Source: Methylorubrum populi
GTDB lineage: Bacteria > Pseudomonadota > Alphaproteobacteria > Rhizobiales > Beijerinckiaceae
Reading direction: 5' to 3'
DNA: 64,000 bases
NCBI GenBank assembly: GCA_020741775.1
Contig: DYYG01000064.1
Coordinates: forward strand, 1-64,000
Below the pieces are notes generated by a model. The model was not told the DNA's origin and ran no database searches. It saw nothing but the letters and a program-made list of their open reading frames with translations. The translations under genes were made by a program, and so were the position numbers. The stretch's first letter is position 1. The number at the start of each line of letters is the position of its first letter. Shown here one piece after another: positions 51,297 through 63,323 of this stretch.

Positions 51297-52814
51297 CTCG
51301 CTGCCCAGCCGAGAGACGCGTCGGGGCCGGATCACCGGCCGCACGCGGTCGTGATCGGCTCCGGCTTCGGCGGGCTGGCGGCGGCGGTGCGGCTCGGCGC
51401 CCGCGGTTATCGCGTCACGGTGCTGGAACGCCTCGAACAATTGGGGGGCCGCGCCCGCGTCCACCGGCGGGACGGCTTCACCTTCGATGCGGGGCCGACC
51501 ATCGTCACCGCCCCGTTCCTGTTCGAGGAGCTGTGGCGCCTGTGCGGCCGGGACATGCGCGACGACATCGCCCTGGTGCCGATGCTGCCCTTCTACTGCA
51601 TCCGCTTCGAGGACGGGCAGAGCTTCGCCTATAGCGGTGACCGCGCGGCGATGCGGGCGGAGGTGGCCCGGTTCTCGCCCGAGGACGTGCCCGGCTACGA
51701 GCGCTTCATGGCCCATAGCGAAGCGGTGTGCCGGGTCGGTTTCGAGGAACTCGGCCACGTCCCGTTCGGCAACCTGCCCTCGATGCTGCGCATCGCGCCG
51801 GATCTGCTGCGGCTCTCCGGCCATCGCAGCGTGTACGACGTGGTGGCCCGATTCATCCGGAACGAGCGGCTGCGCACCATCTTCAGCTTCCACCCGCTCC
51901 TGATCGGCGGCAACCCGTTCCGGGCGAGCGGCATCTACTGCCTGATCGCCCATCTCGAACGGCAATGGGGCGTCCATTTCGCCATGGGTGGCACCGGGCG
52001 TCTGGTCGAGGGACTGGCCGGACTGATCCGTGGGCAGGGCGGCACCCTGCGCTGCGGAGCCGATGTCGCGCGCATCCGCGTCGAGGGGGGAAGCGCGACT
52101 GGCGTGGTGCTGGCTGGAGGCGAGACGATTGCCGCCGACATCGTCGTGTCGAATGCCGATTCCGCCTTCACCTATGGCACGCTGCTCGGCGGCGCGACCC
52201 GGCGCTGGAACACCCGGCGGCTGAACCGCGCTTCCTCCTCCATGGGCCTGTTCGTCTGGTATTTTGGCACGCGCAAGAAGTACCCGGAGGTCGATCACCA
52301 CACGATCCTGATGGGTCCGCGCTATCGCGGCCTGTTGCGCGACATCTTCGAGCGCAAGCATCTTGCCGAGGATTTCAGCCTCTATCTCCACCGGCCGACC
52401 GCGACCGACCCGCTGCTCGCTCCGCCGGACTGCGACGCTTTCTACGTGCTCGCCCCGGTGCCGAACCTCGCCGGCGGCCAGGATTGGGCGCGGCTGGCCG
52501 AGCCGTTTCGGCAACGGATCGCCCGCGCCCTCGAAGAGTCGGTGCTGCCGGGACTGACCGACTCCCTGGTCACCTCGTTCGTGACGACGCCGCAGGATTT
52601 CGCCGACGACTTCCTGAGCTTCCGCGGCTCCGGCTTCGGGCTGGAGCCGGTGCTGACACAATCGGCGTGGTTCCGCCCGCATAACCGCTCCGAGGACGTG
52701 GCCAACCTGTTCCTCGTCGGCGCCGGGACGCATCCCGGCGCCGGTCTGCCGGGCGTGCTTTCCTCGGCCCGTGTTCTCGATTCGGTGGTGCCGGATGCCT
52801 GTGTTCCTGCCTGA
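51288..52814 (+). CDS. crtI: Phytoene desaturase (CrtI family)
   Basis: AVVIGSGFGGLAAAVRLGARGYRVTVLERLEQLGGRA dinucleotide motif; C-terminal NLFLVGAGTHPGAGLPGVLSSAR; coupled to crtB. Confidence 0.93.
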   Translation: MLTLAAQPRDASGPDHRPHAVVIGSGFGGLAAAVRLGARGYRVTVLERLEQLGGRARVHRRDGFTFDAGPTIVTAPFLFEELWRLCGRDMRDDIALVPMLPFYCIRFEDGQSFAYSGDRAAMRAEVARFSPEDVPGYERFMAHSEAVCRVGFEELGHVPFGNLPSMLRIAPDLLRLSGHRSVYDVVARFIRNERLRTIFSFHPLLIGGNPFRASGIYCLIAHLERQWGVHFAMGGTGRLVEGLAGLIRGQGGTLRCGADVARIRVEGGSATGVVLAGGETIAADIVVSNADSAFTYGTLLGGATRRWNTRRLNRASSSMGLFVWYFGTRKKYPEVDHHTILMGPRYRGLLRDIFERKHLAEDFSLYLHRPTATDPLLAPPDCDAFYVLAPVPNLAGGQDWARLAEPFRQRIARALEESVLPGLTDSLVTSFVTTPQDFADDFLSFRGSGFGLEPVLTQSAWFRPHNRSEDVANLFLVGAGTHPGAGLPGVLSSARVLDSVVPDACVPA

Positions 52815-53856
52815 CCCGGTCCTCGCCAGCCCGGCCGACCGCGCCGCCTGCCGCGCCTCGATCCGAGCCGGATCGAAGAGTTTCTTCGCGGCCTCGCTGC
52901 TGCTGCCGCCCTCGGTGCGGGACTCGGCTTACGGTCTCTACGCGTTCTGCCGCCTCTCCGACGACGCGGTGGACGAGGCCGGCGGCGACCGTGCGGCGGC
53001 GCTGGCGCGATTGGAGCGGCGTCTCTCGGCGGCTGTCGGCGGCCGCCCCGAGAACCACCCGGCGGACCGGGCCCTGGCCGAGGTGATCGCGCGCCATGCC
53101 ATCCCCGAGGCGCTGCCACGGGCCCTGCTCGACGGGCTCGCCTGGGACATCCAGGGCCGGCGCTACGACAGCCTGTCGGATCTGGCGGCCTATGCCGCCC
53201 GGGTCGCCGGAACGGTTGGGGCGATGATGACCCTGGTGATGGGCGTGCGCGACGCCGACGCCCTCGCCCGTGCCTGCGATCTCGGCGTGGCCATGCAGTT
53301 CACCAACATCGCCCGCGATGTCGGCGAGGATGCGCGGGCCGGGCGCCTTTACCTGCCGCAAGCTTGGCTCGACGAAGCGGGCATCGACGGCGATGCCTTC
53401 CTGGCCGATCCCCGTCTCAGTCCGGGGCTGCGCCGGGTCGTGGCCCGCCTGCTCGCGGCGGCCGACGGGCTCTATGCCCGCGCGGAGCCCGGCATCGCCG
53501 CGCTGCCGCTGGCCTGCCGCCCGGCGATCCGCTCCGCCCGCGCGATCTATGCGGAGATCGGGCGCGCGGTGGAGGCGAATGCGTGCGATTCGATCACCCG
53601 CCGCGCCCGCGTCGGCGGAGGACGGAAGGCCGCTCTGCTCGCTTGCGCCGTCGCGCCCGCCGGCCGCCGCCGGGGCCTCTCGGCCCCGCCGCTCCCGGAA
53701 ACCGCCTTCCTGGTGGACGCGGTGCTCACCCATCCGGCCCCCGCCTCACGCCGCCTGCCGCCCTGGTGGAACGTATCGGGGCAGGTCGTGCGCGTGCTCG
53801 ACCTGATCGAGGTGCTGGAGGAGCGCGACGCCTTCCGCCGCTCGGCGCCGTCGTAA
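52795..53856 (+). CDS. crtB: Phytoene synthase (squalene/phytoene synthase family)
   Basis: SKSFFAASLLLPPSVRDSAYGLYAFCRLSDDAVDE; AMQFTNIARDVGEDARAGRLYLP; overlaps the crtI 3' end by 20 nt. Confidence 0.94.
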   Translation: MPVFLPDPVLASPADRAACRASIRAGSKSFFAASLLLPPSVRDSAYGLYAFCRLSDDAVDEAGGDRAAALARLERRLSAAVGGRPENHPADRALAEVIARHAIPEALPRALLDGLAWDIQGRRYDSLSDLAAYAARVAGTVGAMMTLVMGVRDADALARACDLGVAMQFTNIARDVGEDARAGRLYLPQAWLDEAGIDGDAFLADPRLSPGLRRVVARLLAAADGLYARAEPGIAALPLACRPAIRSARAIYAEIGRAVEANACDSITRRARVGGGRKAALLACAVAPAGRRRGLSAPPLPETAFLVDAVLTHPAPASRRLPPWWNVSGQVVRVLDLIEVLEERDAFRRSAPS

Positions 53857-53897
53857 TCAGGGCCTGTTCGAGTCCGCGCGCTGGCGAAACTCACGCT

Positions 53898-54030
53898 CCT
53901 CATGCTGAGGCGCCGAGCGAAGCTTCAGCCTCGAACCACTCCGGACCGTCGATCCCACGGCGCCGGTCTTCCTGGGGAGGCGTCGCGGGGAGCTTCGAGG
54001 CTCGCTTTGCGAGCGCCTCAGCATGCGGAG
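53898..54030. repeat. Intergenic inverted-repeat element (family A)
   Basis: cctcatgctgaggcgccgagcgaagc ... gctttgcgagcgcctcagcatgcgg; same architecture as 28430-28559. Confidence 0.75.
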
Positions 54031-54067
54031 CGTCATGGAGGCCAGAAGAGAGCCCTGAAGCCAGATC

Positions 54068-54682
54068 TCAGGCCAGCCCTCCGGCCTCGACGATGAAGCG
54101 GGCCACCGTGTCGGCCCCGTGCCCCTCACGGAGCGAGGCGAAGACATAGGGTCGCGTCCCGCGCATCCGCCGGGTGTCGGATTCCATCACCGAGAGGTCG
54201 GCGCCGACGAGGGGCGCGAGATCGGTCTTGTTGACGATCAGCAGGTCCGAGCGGGTGATGCCGGGCCCACCCTTGCGCGGGATCTTCTCGCCGCCCGCCA
54301 CGTCGATGACGTAGAGGGTGATGTCGGCGAGCTCCGGCGAGAAGGTCGCCGCGAGGTTGTCGCCGCCGGATTCGATCAGCACCAGATCGAGCCGGGGAAA
54401 GCGGCGGCGCATCTCGGCCACCGCCGCGAGATTGATCGAGGCATCCTCGCGGATCGCCGTATGCGGGCAGCCGCCGGTCTCGACACCGAGGATGCGCTCC
54501 TCCGGCAGGGCGCCGGCCACGGTGAGGATGCGCGCATCCTCCTTGGTGTAGATGTCGTTGGTGATCGCGCAGATCTCGTAGGTCTCGCGGAAGCGGCGGC
54601 AGAGCTGCTCCATCAGCGCCGTCTTGCCGGAGCCGACAGGGCCGCCGATGCCGACGCGCAGGGGGCCATTCACGGATGCCAT
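54068..54682 (-). CDS. ureG: Urease accessory GTPase UreG
   Basis: [58 protein letters not shown]. Confidence 0.97.
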   Translation of the reverse strand: MASVNGPLRVGIGGPVGSGKTALMEQLCRRFRETYEICAITNDIYTKEDARILTVAGALPEERILGVETGGCPHTAIREDASINLAAVAEMRRRFPRLDLVLIESGGDNLAATFSPELADITLYVIDVAGGEKIPRKGGPGITRSDLLIVNKTDLAPLVGADLSVMESDTRRMRGTRPYVFASLREGHGADTVARFIVEAGGLA

Positions 54683-54696
54683 GGCTGCCAATGTCC

Positions 54697-55371
54697 TCAG
54701 GAGCGGAAGATGCGGGAATACTGCGTCTCGTGCCGGAAGGAGCCGAGATCGAGCCGCAGGGTCGCGCTGCCGAGCGCGTCGAGACCGGCCTCGGCGAGCG
54801 TTTCCGTGAGCGCGGCGATGCGGGGCGTGAGGGTCGCGAGCAGCGCCGTGCCGGCGCTCTGGCCGACCGGCGCGACGCGCAGGGCCGCCGAGACGAGGTT
54901 CTGGACGAAGGCGAGGCCGTAGGCCGCGACCGTTGCCCGGCGCTCGACCCCGTGGGCGCCGGCCGCTGCCGCCACCGCGACGGGATAGGCCACCGGACCG
55001 TCGAGCCCGGCCGCGACCGCGGACAAAGCAGGGCAGGGCCAGGCCCGGAGCGTCGCGTCGAGGAAGCTGCGGCCCTGCTGGCTGGTCTCCAGATGAAGCT
55101 CGCGGGATGGAGCGAGGGCGAGGGCGAGGTCGTTGAGCTCGGCGATGGCCTCCCAGTCGCCGGCCGTGGCGGCCCGATGCGCGCAGGCGCAGAGAATCAT
55201 GTCGTTGCGGCCCGCGCCCCGCTCCAACACGTCGCTCAGCCACTCGGCGAGGCTGTCCGCACCCGTCACGTCGCCGCTTTCCACGGCCCATTCGAGCCCG
55301 TGCGAATAGGCGAAGGCGCCGACCGGATAGGTCGGCGACAGCCACGCCATCAGCCGCAGGGCGTCAATCAT
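54697..55371 (-). CDS. ureF: Urease accessory protein UreF
   Basis: [28 protein letters not shown]; adjacent to ureG and ureE. Confidence 0.95.
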   Translation of the reverse strand: MIDALRLMAWLSPTYPVGAFAYSHGLEWAVESGDVTGADSLAEWLSDVLERGAGRNDMILCACAHRAATAGDWEAIAELNDLALALAPSRELHLETSQQGRSFLDATLRAWPCPALSAVAAGLDGPVAYPVAVAAAAGAHGVERRATVAAYGLAFVQNLVSAALRVAPVGQSAGTALLATLTPRIAALTETLAEAGLDALGSATLRLDLGSFRHETQYSRIFRS

Positions 55372-55879
55372 GGGGGTGATGGTGCGGGTGGGGATGCTCG
55401 TGCGCGTGGTCGTGCAGGGGATCGTGCAGATGATCGTGTGCATGGCCGCCGGCATAGGCGCCGCCCTCGGGCCGGAACGGCCGCGTCACCGGCTCGGCGC
55501 TGCCGCCCAGGCCGCGCACCATCTCGGCGAGGACGTGATCGTTGGCGATCCACACCGCATCCGCGCCGATCTCGGCCGGGATGTGCCGGTTGCCGATGTG
55601 CCAGATCAGGCGCTTGAGGGCGAGCGGAGAGGGGGCGCGGATCTCCAGCAACGCTTCCGCGGCCGCCTCGACCCAGACGAGCCGGCCGTCCTCCAGCGCC
55701 AGGGCATCGCCGTCGTCCAGGGCGACGGCCTCGGCGAGGTCGAGCAGGAATTGGGTGCCGCCGACGCCGCGCATCGCCATGCGGCGGCGGTGCCGGTCGC
55801 CCGAATCGAGCACGATGCGATCGACGATCTCGCCGCCGGACAGGCGGTCGCGGCGGATGACGCGGGTGGCACGGATCAT
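55364..55879 (-). CDS. ureE: Urease accessory nickel-chaperone UreE with His-rich tail
   Basis: UreE core plus C-terminal [26 protein letters not shown]. Confidence 0.95.
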   Translation of the reverse strand: MIRATRVIRRDRLSGGEIVDRIVLDSGDRHRRRMAMRGVGGTQFLLDLAEAVALDDGDALALEDGRLVWVEAAAEALLEIRAPSPLALKRLIWHIGNRHIPAEIGADAVWIANDHVLAEMVRGLGGSAEPVTRPFRPEGGAYAGGHAHDHLHDPLHDHAHEHPHPHHHPHD

Positions 55880-55918
55880 GGGGAAATGGGTGTTGGGGCT
55901 CTTCGGTGTCCGATCACC

Positions 55919-55935
55919 GCCCTCATCCTGAGGTG
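55919..55935. repeat. Half-unit resembling family A inverted repeat
   Basis: ccctcatcctgaggtg between ureE and ureC. Confidence 0.4.
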
Positions 55936-55967
55936 AGGGGGCGAAGCTTTTCTAAGCCGATCGTCTC

Positions 55968-57680
<1,713 letters not shown>

Positions 57681-57745
57681 GGCGGACGCTCGGTTTCAGG
57701 GTCGTTCGGCGGGGGCAAGCAGGGTTGATGCCGAGCCGGCGCCGC

Positions 57746-58654
57746 TCAGGCCGCTGGGCCGGTTGGCGGGGGCGCAGCGGAGATCGCATCGGCCGCGACC
57801 TCGACTGGGTCGGTGCCGGTCGCTCCCGGCTTCGGGCGCTTCTTGCGCACGACCTTCTTCACCTTGACCACGGGCTTGCGGGCGACGCGGGTGCGCATCT
57901 CCTGCAGCATCTCGAGCTGGATCTGCTGGATCTCGGCCAGCCTCTGCCACTGCTTGGTGACGAGATGGTCCATCTTCTCGTGCAGATGCCGGATTTCCAG
58001 CTCGGCCTTCAGGTTGACGCGGTAATCGTTGTTCGAGCGCAGGCGGTCTTTCTTGTCCTGCCGGCTCTGGCTCATCATGATGATCGGCGCCTGGATGGCC
58101 GCGAGGCAGGACAGGACGAGGTTGAGCAGGATGAACGGATAGGGATCGAAGGCCTTCACCTCGCCCATGAGGACGTTCACGGCCATCCACGAGACCAGGA
58201 CCAGGGCGAAACTGATGAGGAAGGCCCAGGAGCCGCCGAAGCTGGCGAGCCCGTCCGAGACCCGCTCGCCGAAGCTGCGGTGCTCGTCGTAATCTTCCTC
58301 GATGTTCTCGGCGATGGTGTCCTGTGCGGCGATGCTCTCGGCCACCTGCCGGTCGAGGTCGGAATACTCGCCGTGCTCCTCCGCCAGCAATTCGGCGACG
58401 TAGCGGGTGCGGTACTTGGCGAGTTCCTTGACGCTGATCAGCGCCTGATCGGTGAGGTCGGGGTAATCGGCCCGGATATGCGCGGCCAGGGCGGCCCGGA
58501 GGCTTCCGACCGGAACGAGGTTGCGGCGCCCCATCTCGACGCCGCTGATCGCGCAGAGGCCGCGCTTCTTCCCCGCGACCGCCACCGGTTGGGGTTCCGC
58601 ATCCAGGGCCATCAGGCCCCGGTCATGCTCATATGCCTCGTCGGTCAGGCTCAC
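57746..58654 (-). CDS. DUF1003 family membrane protein inside the urease operon
   Basis: [98 protein letters not shown] start in GTGA overlap with ureAB. Confidence 0.93.
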   Translation of the reverse strand: MSLTDEAYEHDRGLMALDAEPQPVAVAGKKRGLCAISGVEMGRRNLVPVGSLRAALAAHIRADYPDLTDQALISVKELAKYRTRYVAELLAEEHGEYSDLDRQVAESIAAQDTIAENIEEDYDEHRSFGERVSDGLASFGGSWAFLISFALVLVSWMAVNVLMGEVKAFDPYPFILLNLVLSCLAAIQAPIIMMSQSRQDKKDRLRSNNDYRVNLKAELEIRHLHEKMDHLVTKQWQRLAEIQQIQLEMLQEMRTRVARKPVVKVKKVVRKKRPKPGATGTDPVEVAADAISAAPPPTGPAA

Positions 58655-59316
58655 AGGCTACCCATTACATCGCCGCGAAAGCCGTAGACCGTCCGCGTAC
58701 CCGAGAAGGGCACCAGAGTCACGGCGCGGGTCGAACCCGGCTCGAACCGGACGGCGGTGCCCGGCGCGATGTCGAGGCGCATACCGCGGGCCTTCTCCCG
58801 GTCGAACACCAGACCGGGATTGACCTCGAAGAAGTGATAATGCGAGCCGACCTGGATCGGCCGGTCGCCGGTATTGGCGACCTCGACCGTCACGGTCTCG
58901 GCGCTCGCATTGAAGACGATGTCGCCGGGCCGCGTCGTCACCGTGCCGGGCACGTCCGCCGAGGGCGCGCCGCGGATCGGGTGGTGGACGGTGACGAGCT
59001 TGGTCCCGTCGGGAAACGTGGCTTCCACCTGGATGTCGTGGATCATCTCCGCCACCCCCTCCATCACCTGCGAGCTGTCGAGGACGGTCGCCCCCGCCTG
59101 CATCAACTCGGCGACGGAGCGCCCGTCGCGGGCGCCCTCCACCACGAAATCGGTGATGAGCGCGACCGCCTCCGGGTGATTGAGCTTTACGCCGCGTGCC
59201 AGCCGGTTGCGGGCGACCTGCGCCGCCATGGCGATGAGGAGCTTGTCTTTCTCGCGGGGCGTGAGGAGCAAGGGACGGGTCCTGAGGGTGAGGGGTCGTT
59301 CGCTCGGCGGGAGCAA
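58651..59316 (-). CDS. ureAB: Fused urease gamma-beta subunit (UreA-UreB)
   Basis: [38 protein letters not shown] (gamma) continuous with [34 protein letters not shown] (beta). TTG at 59271 is a likelier start. Confidence 0.95.
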   Translation of the reverse strand: MLPPSERPLTLRTRPLLLTPREKDKLLIAMAAQVARNRLARGVKLNHPEAVALITDFVVEGARDGRSVAELMQAGATVLDSSQVMEGVAEMIHDIQVEATFPDGTKLVTVHHPIRGAPSADVPGTVTTRPGDIVFNASAETVTVEVANTGDRPIQVGSHYHFFEVNPGLVFDREKARGMRLDIAPGTAVRFEPGSTRAVTLVPFSGTRTVYGFRGDVMGSL

Positions 59317-59383
59317 GGATCATGCGCGCGCGCGGGTCAAGCGTCAGGCCCTCGTCGGGGCCGGGCGCATCCGCGCTGGGCTG

Positions 59384-60181
59384 TCAGCTCTGCCAGACCC
59401 GCGGCATCGGCGCCCTCCGCCACGCGGCGAGGAAGTGGGCCGCCGCCCCGCGCAGGGGAGCGACCGTCGGCGCCAGCATCCGCACGGCGAGGTGGCCGTT
59501 CCAGGCGCTGGCGCCAGCCTCGACCCCCTCCAGCACCGTGTCGAGCAGCGCCCGGGCCTCGTCGAGCCGCGCCTCGGCGCCGGGGGTGAGATCGAGGATC
59601 GTCGCGAAGGCCGCTGCGCCGCCGCCGATGGCGCGGCGGGCCATGAGGTCGCTCACCCCGCCGTCGAGCCGGAGCTGGTCGGCATAGACGAGGCGCCCGG
59701 CGCGGCGGATGCGCCAAGCATCCTCGAACAGGGCCCGACGCAGACGCTCACCGCGGGCGGCGCGACCGAGTACGGCGATCTCGGCGACGAGGAGCGAGGC
59801 ATCGGCGGCGAGATCGGCCTCGAAGCGGCGGGTGAGGCGGGCCTCGTCGAACAGGATCGTCTCCTGCGGCAGCCAGTCGAGCCGGGCGCCGCGCCCCAGA
59901 TCGACACGGTTGAGGATCTCCGCGTTCGGTCCGTCCGAACGATAGATCTTCTCCGCCGCAGTGGTGGTCAGCAAGCAGGCCCCTTCCGCCTCGACCGTCA
60001 CAGACACCTCGAAGCGATCGCCGCAGGCGATGCCGCCGCCGGTATTGACGAGCACACCTTCCAGCATCCGCTCGGCCCCCTGGCGAGGACAGCGCAGGCG
60101 CAACGGTCCGCCCTCGGCGAGATCGACGATCCGGGTCGGGCCGCCGACGCCGCCCGCCGGGGCGACGTGCAGCCGCACCAT
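59384..60181 (-). CDS. ureD: Urease accessory protein UreD
   Basis: [37 protein letters not shown]; start of the urease cluster. Confidence 0.93.
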   Translation of the reverse strand: MVRLHVAPAGGVGGPTRIVDLAEGGPLRLRCPRQGAERMLEGVLVNTGGGIACGDRFEVSVTVEAEGACLLTTTAAEKIYRSDGPNAEILNRVDLGRGARLDWLPQETILFDEARLTRRFEADLAADASLLVAEIAVLGRAARGERLRRALFEDAWRIRRAGRLVYADQLRLDGGVSDLMARRAIGGGAAAFATILDLTPGAEARLDEARALLDTVLEGVEAGASAWNGHLAVRMLAPTVAPLRGAAAHFLAAWRRAPMPRVWQS

Positions 60182-60548
60182 ACCATGTGAGCGCTGGCGG
60201 GACGGGGCGGAACGGGTCGGGTCGGGAGCGGTGATGGCCTTGCTCCTGGCGGGTCGGCGGATGGGCGCGTGGCTGAGGAGCGGCGTGGGGCCGTCATCGA
60301 ACAGGCAAGGGCTTGGAACAGGCAAGGGCTTGGCCGCAAGCCGGCGGCGGCGGTTGCCCCCGTGCGTCCCGCACCAATCTTCGGCGATTGCGACGCTACG
60401 GATAGCACTCGCGGCGTTCTCGCCCCCAAACTTACCCTTGACCCAGGCGGCGCGAACGCTCACCGCGTCTCCGGCCCGCAAGGCTCCCGTCCGCGCGGCC
60501 TTCCGCCCCTTGTTCGGGGCGCCCGTCAGGCCGCGAGAGGCGACCGCC

Positions 60549-61052
60549 ATGATTTCACCCGCCCCCGAGCCCGACATCTCCGCCGCGGCCTACCGCGAGG
60601 CGATGGCCCAGCTCGCGAGCGCCGTGCATCTCGTCACCACAGATGGGCCCGGCGGCCGGGCGGGCCTCACCGCCTCGTCGGTTTGCAGCGTCAGCGATGG
60701 GCCGCCGACGCTGCTGGTCTGCCTCAACCGTGGCTCCTCCGCCTATCCGGTCTTCCTCCGCAACGAGGTGCTGTGCATCAACACGCTCTCGGCCGGGCAC
60801 GAGGCTCTCGCCGCCGATTTCGCCGGACGCGTACCACCGGACGAGCGCTTCGCCGGGCAGAGTTGGGGATGTCTGGAAACCGGCGCCCCGGTTCTGACCG
60901 AGGCTTTGATCGCCTTCGATTGCCGGATCGTGGACCGCCATCAGGTCGGCACCCACGACGTGCTGATCTGCGCCGTGGTAGCGTTGTCCGAGGCAAGCGG
61001 GGCGGATGCCCTGCTCTATGCCAACCGGCGCTACCACGTCCTGCCGCGCTGA
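60549..61052 (+). CDS. Flavin reductase family protein (RutF/HpaC-like)
   Basis: [51 protein letters not shown]. Confidence 0.92.
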   Translation: MISPAPEPDISAAAYREAMAQLASAVHLVTTDGPGGRAGLTASSVCSVSDGPPTLLVCLNRGSSAYPVFLRNEVLCINTLSAGHEALAADFAGRVPPDERFAGQSWGCLETGAPVLTEALIAFDCRIVDRHQVGTHDVLICAVVALSEASGADALLYANRRYHVLPR

Positions 61053-61173
61053 AGCGGCGGCGCCCGGCAGGCGCCGACGGAGACGCGGCGGCATCCGGAT
61101 CGGCCGAGAATACGGGCCCAAACAAGGGCGTGAAGCCATGCCCGATGGCAGCGCGAGCGGTGATGGCTTCGGA

Positions 61174-61206
61174 GCATCATCCTGGACATCGGATCCAGGA
61201 TGATGC
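61174..61206. repeat. Perfect 13-bp inverted repeat (hairpin)
   Basis: gcatcatcctgga-catcgga-tccaggatgatgc. Confidence 0.8.
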
Positions 61207-61235
61207 GCGAGGCTTCTGTTTCCGCCTCGTCTTCT

Positions 61236-61252
61236 ACCGAAAGCCGGAAGCC
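61236..61252. repeat. Dispersed hairpin repeat family B fragment, inverted orientation
   Basis: accgaaagccggaagcc, reverse complement of the ggc(t)tccggctttcgg core. Confidence 0.4.
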
Positions 61253-61270
61253 AGCGTTCAGGGCAATGCT

Positions 61271-61522
61271 CTATCGCTCGTAATGCCGGGCCCGCGCCGT
61301 GCTCGGATTGAAGGTGCTGCTCACCGGACGCTGCGGGCCGAACAGACTCGGCGCCCGCTCCGCCGTCTCGAAGCTGCCATCGATCCCGCCGCGAATGCTG
61401 CCGGTCGCGGTCGGAGCACGGCCGTCGGCGGCCCGGGAATGACGCTGAGAACTTTGGGCGAGCGCCGTTCCTGCGGTGAGGACAAGGATCAGGGCCGCGC
61501 CGGAGATGATGTGCGACGACAT
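61271..61522 (-). CDS. Small secreted hypothetical protein
   Basis: MSSHIISGAALILVLTAGTALAQSSQRHSR signal peptide; 83 aa. Confidence 0.6.
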   Translation of the reverse strand: MSSHIISGAALILVLTAGTALAQSSQRHSRAADGRAPTATGSIRGGIDGSFETAERAPSLFGPQRPVSSTFNPSTARARHYER

Positions 61523-62132
61523 GGTTCGGCTCCCAAGGTGAGATGATCGGGTGCCGCTATTGAGCACAAAATTTTTCCTCCTGTGCCAAGATTTGCATCG
61601 CTATGCTCGATTGAGCGCCTCAACTTGCTCATGAAGCGGGCGATTTACGGCAGGATCGTCATGGCGACCGGAGACATCTCGGTCGCCGGGAGGCGAAAGG
61701 GTGATTGGCCGCAGCGTCTTGCGAACAGGGCAAACATCCGTGCCCAGGTTTGAGGCAAGTCGTGACCGGCCCTTCCGGCTCGTGCGCTCCGGCACAGGAT
61801 GACGTCTTCGAAGCGAATATCGCGTCCGAAGCGGGATTACGGCCGTCACCACTCTTCCGTTGATGGGAGATCGGCTTCCGGCGCCATAACTCTCCGATCG
61901 GCAGCGACGCCGTGCCGGGTCGATGGCCTGAAAACGCGGGATCGACCGAACAATCCAAGGATTTTTTCCGAAAAGCGTCCCTCGATTGATCCTTCCTTTG
62001 AGACAAGGATCTCTAGACGCTTTAGGTCGAGACGGTTAACCTCATCGAAAGCTTCTGAAGAGGGCTCCGATGGGGCCGCTTTTCAGAGTCGACGGCGGGC
62101 GTTGTCCTTCTCCGAACCCGAGGGGGTTTCCC

Positions 62133-62780
62133 ATGTCGAGCCGCAGCCGCATCGGTCCCCTGCTCATCGTGGTCGCCGCGATCCTGACGATCGGTCCCGC
62201 ATCCGCTCAGGACAGCCCGGCCGGCAAGCCCTCGGAGCAATCCGGGAAAGCCTCCGGCAACTGGACCGATCCGCCGGCCAAGCCCGCGACACCTCCGACC
62301 AACGCAGCGGCACCGACACGGGACAAGGTCGATGAGGCGGCAGCGCCGATCCGCACGGCGGCCAAGCCGGTTCGGCGTTCGGCGAAGCTTCGCCGTCAGG
62401 CGCTTCGCCGGGTCGCGAGCCGGACCGAACGGCCGGTCCGGGTGCAGGCATCGCACACGATCCGTCGGCCGAGCCGGCGCCTCGCGGCCGTGTCGCCGTC
62501 AAGACCGGCAAACTGGTCCGTCGTGCGCGGTCGCCCGCGTCCGGTTTACGGCTATATCGCACCGGATGCGCCGGCCGAGGCTTATTACACGCGCCGCTAT
62601 TTCGGAACGATCGGGAGCGGGCCGGCAGGCCTCGGACTCCCGCCTGACGCCACGCCATTCGACGATTTCGCCGAAGTGCCGGCGTCGGGCCGGCTGATCG
62701 TGCGCTGGCGCGGTGGCGCCGTCCCGGCCGGCTACGCGGAAGGCCGCCTCCCGCCGCCGGACGCGTTCGACCCGAATTAG
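62133..62780 (+). CDS. Secreted Pro/Ala/Arg-rich hypothetical protein
   Basis: MSSRSRIGPLLIVVAAILTIGPASAQ signal peptide; basic low-complexity middle. Confidence 0.65.
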   Translation: MSSRSRIGPLLIVVAAILTIGPASAQDSPAGKPSEQSGKASGNWTDPPAKPATPPTNAAAPTRDKVDEAAAPIRTAAKPVRRSAKLRRQALRRVASRTERPVRVQASHTIRRPSRRLAAVSPSRPANWSVVRGRPRPVYGYIAPDAPAEAYYTRRYFGTIGSGPAGLGLPPDATPFDDFAEVPASGRLIVRWRGGAVPAGYAEGRLPPPDAFDPN

Positions 62781-63089
62781 GACACGGCTCCGAACGGGGC
62801 ATCCGGCCTGCCTGAGCAGGCGGATGCAACGGTCACGCTTCGCCCGTAGGCCGGGGCATGGTCTTGGACCTGTTTCACGGCGCGGTCCTAGCCATCGTCT
62901 CTGAGCGCACGCTTTCGCCAATGCCGTCGCGACGCGGTCGAACGGTCTTCCGAGCCGAATCGGCGATCCTGTCGGGCAGCACGAAAAACGGCATCCGCCG
63001 GAGCGGAGACCGTTGCTCGAAGATCGGCATTGGGATGGACTGCGATGCTCTCCGCCCCATTCGAGCGGACGCGGCCTCAGGCCTTTGCG

Positions 63090-63323
63090 TCAGCGGATCC
63101 GGCCGGGGCGGGCCGGCTCGAACACGATGCGGCGGTGATAGGCGCACCAGCTCTTGCCATCGGCCACGGGAGCGCCGCAGCAGACGGCTTGGTCGCTCGG
63201 CTCGCCGATGATGAACTTGCAGACGAAGGTGCCGGATTGCGCGAAGGGGACACGGAGATCGGCAGAGGGCTCGGCAATCGCATCGGCCTCGCCGACTTGC
63301 GGCAGGCGGAAAAGCTGGTTCAT
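63090..63323 (-). CDS. Small protein resembling the C-terminal cysteine/histidine motif of GcrA-type regulators
   Basis: CKFIIGEPSDQAVCCGAPVADGKSWCAYHRRIVFEP resembles the GcrA C-terminal CxxP(I)G..FCGxP...YCxxH motif. Confidence 0.5.
   Translation of the reverse strand: MNQLFRLPQVGEADAIAEPSADLRVPFAQSGTFVCKFIIGEPSDQAVCCGAPVADGKSWCAYHRRIVFEPARPGRIR

Noticed and set aside
61601-62006. Minus-strand ORFs between the small secreted proteins
   Set aside because: Overlapping short ORFs with no SD, domain or composition support; left as intergenic.
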